Shown: one piece after another, positions 4,876 through 7,009 of the stretch
How the letters are laid out: the number at the start of each line of letters is the position of its first letter
Numbering within the stretch: position 1 is the first letter of the stretch
NCBI GenBank assembly: GCA_900769785.1
Contig: CAAGHV010000200.1
Span: forward strand, 1-7,009
Source: Bacteroidales bacterium
GTDB taxonomy: Bacteria; Bacteroidota; Bacteroidia; Bacteroidales; P3
Length of the DNA: 7,009 nt
Reading direction: 5' to 3'
Notes under the pieces: model-generated
What the model was told of the DNA's origin: nothing
The model's input: the letters and a program-made list of their open reading frames with translations, nothing else
Database searches by the model: none
Program-made: the position numbers and the translations under genes

Positions 4876-7009
4876 TTGGCAAATAATAACCCCACAGTAG
4901 TAAATTTTGCATCTGTTCGCAAATTTGATTATCCTGATTTCTTGGATATTCAATTAAAGTCTTTTAGAGATTTTTTTCAAATAGAAACAAATCCCGATAA
5001 TCGTATAAACGAAGGTTTGTACAAAGTTTTTAATGAAAACTTCCCCATTTCAGATGCTAGAAATAATTTCGTATTAGAATTTCTTGATTATTTTATTGAT
5101 CCACCTCGTTACACGATAGAAGAGTGTATTGAAAGGGGATTAACTTATAGTGTTCCGTTGAAGGCAAAGTTGAAACTATATTGTACCGATCCGGAACATG
5201 AAGAATTCGAAACAATTGTACAAGATGTTTATTTGGGTATGATTCCATATATGACTCCTAAGGCTACATTTGTAATAAATGGAGCTGAGCGTGTCGTTGT
5301 ATCTCAGTTACATCGTTCACCAGGAGTGTTTTTTGGAACTTCATTTCACTCAAATGGAACTCAATTATATTCTGCTCGTATCATTCCGTTCAAAGGTTCT
5401 TGGATGGAATTTACAACTGATATAAACAACGTGATGTATGCTTATATCGATCGTAAGAAAAAGTTGCCTATAACAACGCTTTTGAGGGCTATTGGTTTTG
5501 AAACCGATAAAGAAATTTTGGATATTTTCAATTTGGCAGAAGAAATTAAGGTTTCTCGTGTTAATTTGAAGAGAGTCATTGGCCGTAAATTGGCGGCTAG
5601 AGTTGTTGATGCATGGATTGAAGATTTTGTAGATGAGGATACAGGTGAGGTTGTTTCAATGGAACGTACGGAAGTTATCATTGAAAGATCTGTAGAATTA
5701 ACAGAAGAACATATTGAAAAGATTCTTGAACTTGACGTAAAAACGATATTAGTACACACTGAGAAAGACGATTCTTTAGATTATTCAGTTATTTTTAATA
5801 CATTACAAAAAGATACAGCAAATAATGCCAAGGAAGCTGTTGAATATATATACCGTCAATTGAGGAGTGCAGAACCACCTGATGAAGAAACTGCACGTGG
5901 TATTATTGAAAAATTATTCTTCTCTGATAAACGTTATGATTTGGGGGACGTTGGTCGTTATAGAATAAATACTAAATTGAATCTTACTGTACCTTCGGAT
6001 GTACGTGTGTTGACAAAAGAAGATATTACTTCTATTATAAAATATTTGATAGAGTTGATTAACTCTAAAGCTGAGTTTGATGATATTGATCACTTAAGTA
6101 ATCGTCGTGTACGTACTGTAGGTGAGCAGTTGTCTGCTCAATTTGGTGTTGGTTTGGCTCGTATGTCAAGAACTATTAGGGAACGTATGAATGTCCGTGA
6201 TAATGAGGTTTTTACTCCGGCGGATTTGATTAATGCGAAGACGTTGTCATCTGTTATTAATTCGTTTTTTGGAACAAATCAGTTATCACAATTTATGGAT
6301 CAAACAAATCCATTGGCAGAGATAACTCATAAACGTCGTATATCTGCTTTGGGTCCTGGAGGTATATCTAGAGATCGAGCTGGATTTGAGGTGCGTGACG
6401 TACACTATACACATTATGGTCGATTGTGTACTATAGAAACGCCAGAAGGTCCTAATATTGGATTGATATCTTCTTTATGTGTACATGCTCGTATTAATCG
6501 TTTAGGATTTATAGAGACACCATATCAACGAGTTGTTGACGGAAAAGTTCAAATTTCAGAAGAACCAATATATTTCACGGCAGAGGAAGAAGGAAACCAA
6601 ATAGTAGCACAAGCAAGTACTAAGCAAAGTAATGATGGTACTATTGTCGTAGATAAGGTTAAGGCTCGTAATTTGGCAGACTTTCCGATTGTTGCTCCTG
6701 AAAATGTGAATTTGATTGATGTTGCATCAAATCAGATAGCATCAATAGCAGCATCTTTGATTCCTTTTTTGGAACATGATGATGCTAACCGTGCATTGAT
6801 GGGATCGAACATGATGCGTCAAGCTGTACCTTTGTTAAATCCTGAAATTCCAATAGTTGGAACAGGTATAGAAAAGTCAGTAGCAGAAGATTCTAGAGTA
6901 TTATTGAATTCTCTAGGCGATGGAATCGTAGAATCAGTAGATGCTACAAAAATTGTAATACGACATACGCGTGATGAAAAAGAACGCTTAGTAAGTTTTG
7001 ATGAAGATA
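4876..7009 (+). CDS. rpoB: DNA-directed RNA polymerase beta subunit (5' part, runs off the window)
   Basis: RpoB forms half of the active-site cleft of RNA polymerase. The window holds 711 codons, a little over half of the expected length. The start is TTG: the frame has a TAA at 4861-4863, no ATG between it and the conserved VNFASVRKFDYPDFLDIQLK block, and the next in-frame ATG lies more than 100 codons in. Landmarks: NGAERVVVSQLHRSPGVFF (135-153), RKKKLP (193-198), RYDLGDVGRYR (353-363), IDHLSNRRVRTVGEQL (404-419), the rifampicin cluster GTNQLSQFMDQTNPLAE (466-482) followed by ITHKRRISALGPGG, IETPEGPNIGLI (520-531) and FLEHDDANRALMGSNMMRQA (631-650). Residues at rifampicin contact sites match E. 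coli. Residue 519 is Thr where Pro is expected. It follows rplL after a 114-base gap with a strong hairpin; rpoC probably lies beyond. Confidence 0.98.
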   Translation, partial: MANNNPTVVNFASVRKFDYPDFLDIQLKSFRDFFQIETNPDNRINEGLYKVFNENFPISDARNNFVLEFLDYFIDPPRYTIEECIERGLTYSVPLKAKLKLYCTDPEHEEFETIVQDVYLGMIPYMTPKATFVINGAERVVVSQLHRSPGVFFGTSFHSNGTQLYSARIIPFKGSWMEFTTDINNVMYAYIDRKKKLPITTLLRAIGFETDKEILDIFNLAEEIKVSRVNLKRVIGRKLAARVVDAWIEDFVDEDTGEVVSMERTEVIIERSVELTEEHIEKILELDVKTILVHTEKDDSLDYSVIFNTLQKDTANNAKEAVEYIYRQLRSAEPPDEETARGIIEKLFFSDKRYDLGDVGRYRINTKLNLTVPSDVRVLTKEDITSIIKYLIELINSKAEFDDIDHLSNRRVRTVGEQLSAQFGVGLARMSRTIRERMNVRDNEVFTPADLINAKTLSSVINSFFGTNQLSQFMDQTNPLAEITHKRRISALGPGGISRDRAGFEVRDVHYTHYGRLCTIETPEGPNIGLISSLCVHARINRLGFIETPYQRVVDGKVQISEEPIYFTAEEEGNQIVAQASTKQSNDGTIVVDKVKARNLADFPIVAPENVNLIDVASNQIASIAASLIPFLEHDDANRALMGSNMMRQAVPLLNPEIPIVGTGIEKSVAEDSRVLLNSLGDGIVESVDATKIVIRHTRDEKERLVSFDED

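Noticed and set aside
5442..5759. Open frame on the - strand inside rpoB
   Set aside because: Ser/Thr-rich antisense shadow of conserved RpoB sequence.

Overview
The window is a slice of the core translation/transcription cluster of a low-G+C member of the Bacteroidetes, most likely Bacteroidales. The evidence is the gene order tRNA-Gly, tRNA-Thr, tuf, tRNA-Trp, secE, nusG, rplK, rplA, rplJ, rplL, rpoB, with a tRNA-Trp gene between tuf and secE. It is supported by Bacteroidetes-like RpoB, L11 and NusG sequences, A-rich start regions with no Shine-Dalgarno sequence, and tRNA genes without an encoded CCA end. Everything is on the + strand. I cannot name the genus from sequence alone.

Layout. 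Positions 1-33 are the 3' end of a tRNA, probably tRNA-Gly. A T-rich spacer follows, then tRNA-Thr(GGT) at 103-174. A 166-base leader precedes tuf (EF-Tu, 341-1528). A 9-bp hairpin and tRNA-Trp(CCA) at 1575-1645 separate tuf from secE (1665-1880). A 139-base, visibly structured spacer leads to nusG (2020-2565). The ribosomal protein genes rplK (2616-3059), rplA (3078-3773), rplJ (3803-4324) and rplL (4387-4761) follow with short gaps. A 17-bp-class hairpin at 4783-4825 occupies the rplL-rpoB gap. rpoB starts at a TTG codon (4876) and runs off the window after 711 codons. No stretch longer than 300 bases lacks a gene.

How the genes work together. EF-Tu delivers aminoacyl-tRNA. L11, L1, L10 and L7/L12 build the ribosomal stalks where elongation factors act. 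NusG and RpoB belong to the transcription machinery, with NusG able to link RNA polymerase to the leading ribosome. SecE is a subunit of the protein-export channel. Co-expression of this set is ancient and widespread in bacteria.

Assessment. I see no new biological system, mobile element, CRISPR array or transferred gene here. The points worth a second look are small. They are two regulatory-looking RNA structures (secE-nusG and rplL-rpoB gaps), the forced TTG start of rpoB, two Pro-to-Thr changes at strongly conserved positions (RpoB residue 519, L11 residue 73), and the tRNA-Trp embedded in the messenger.
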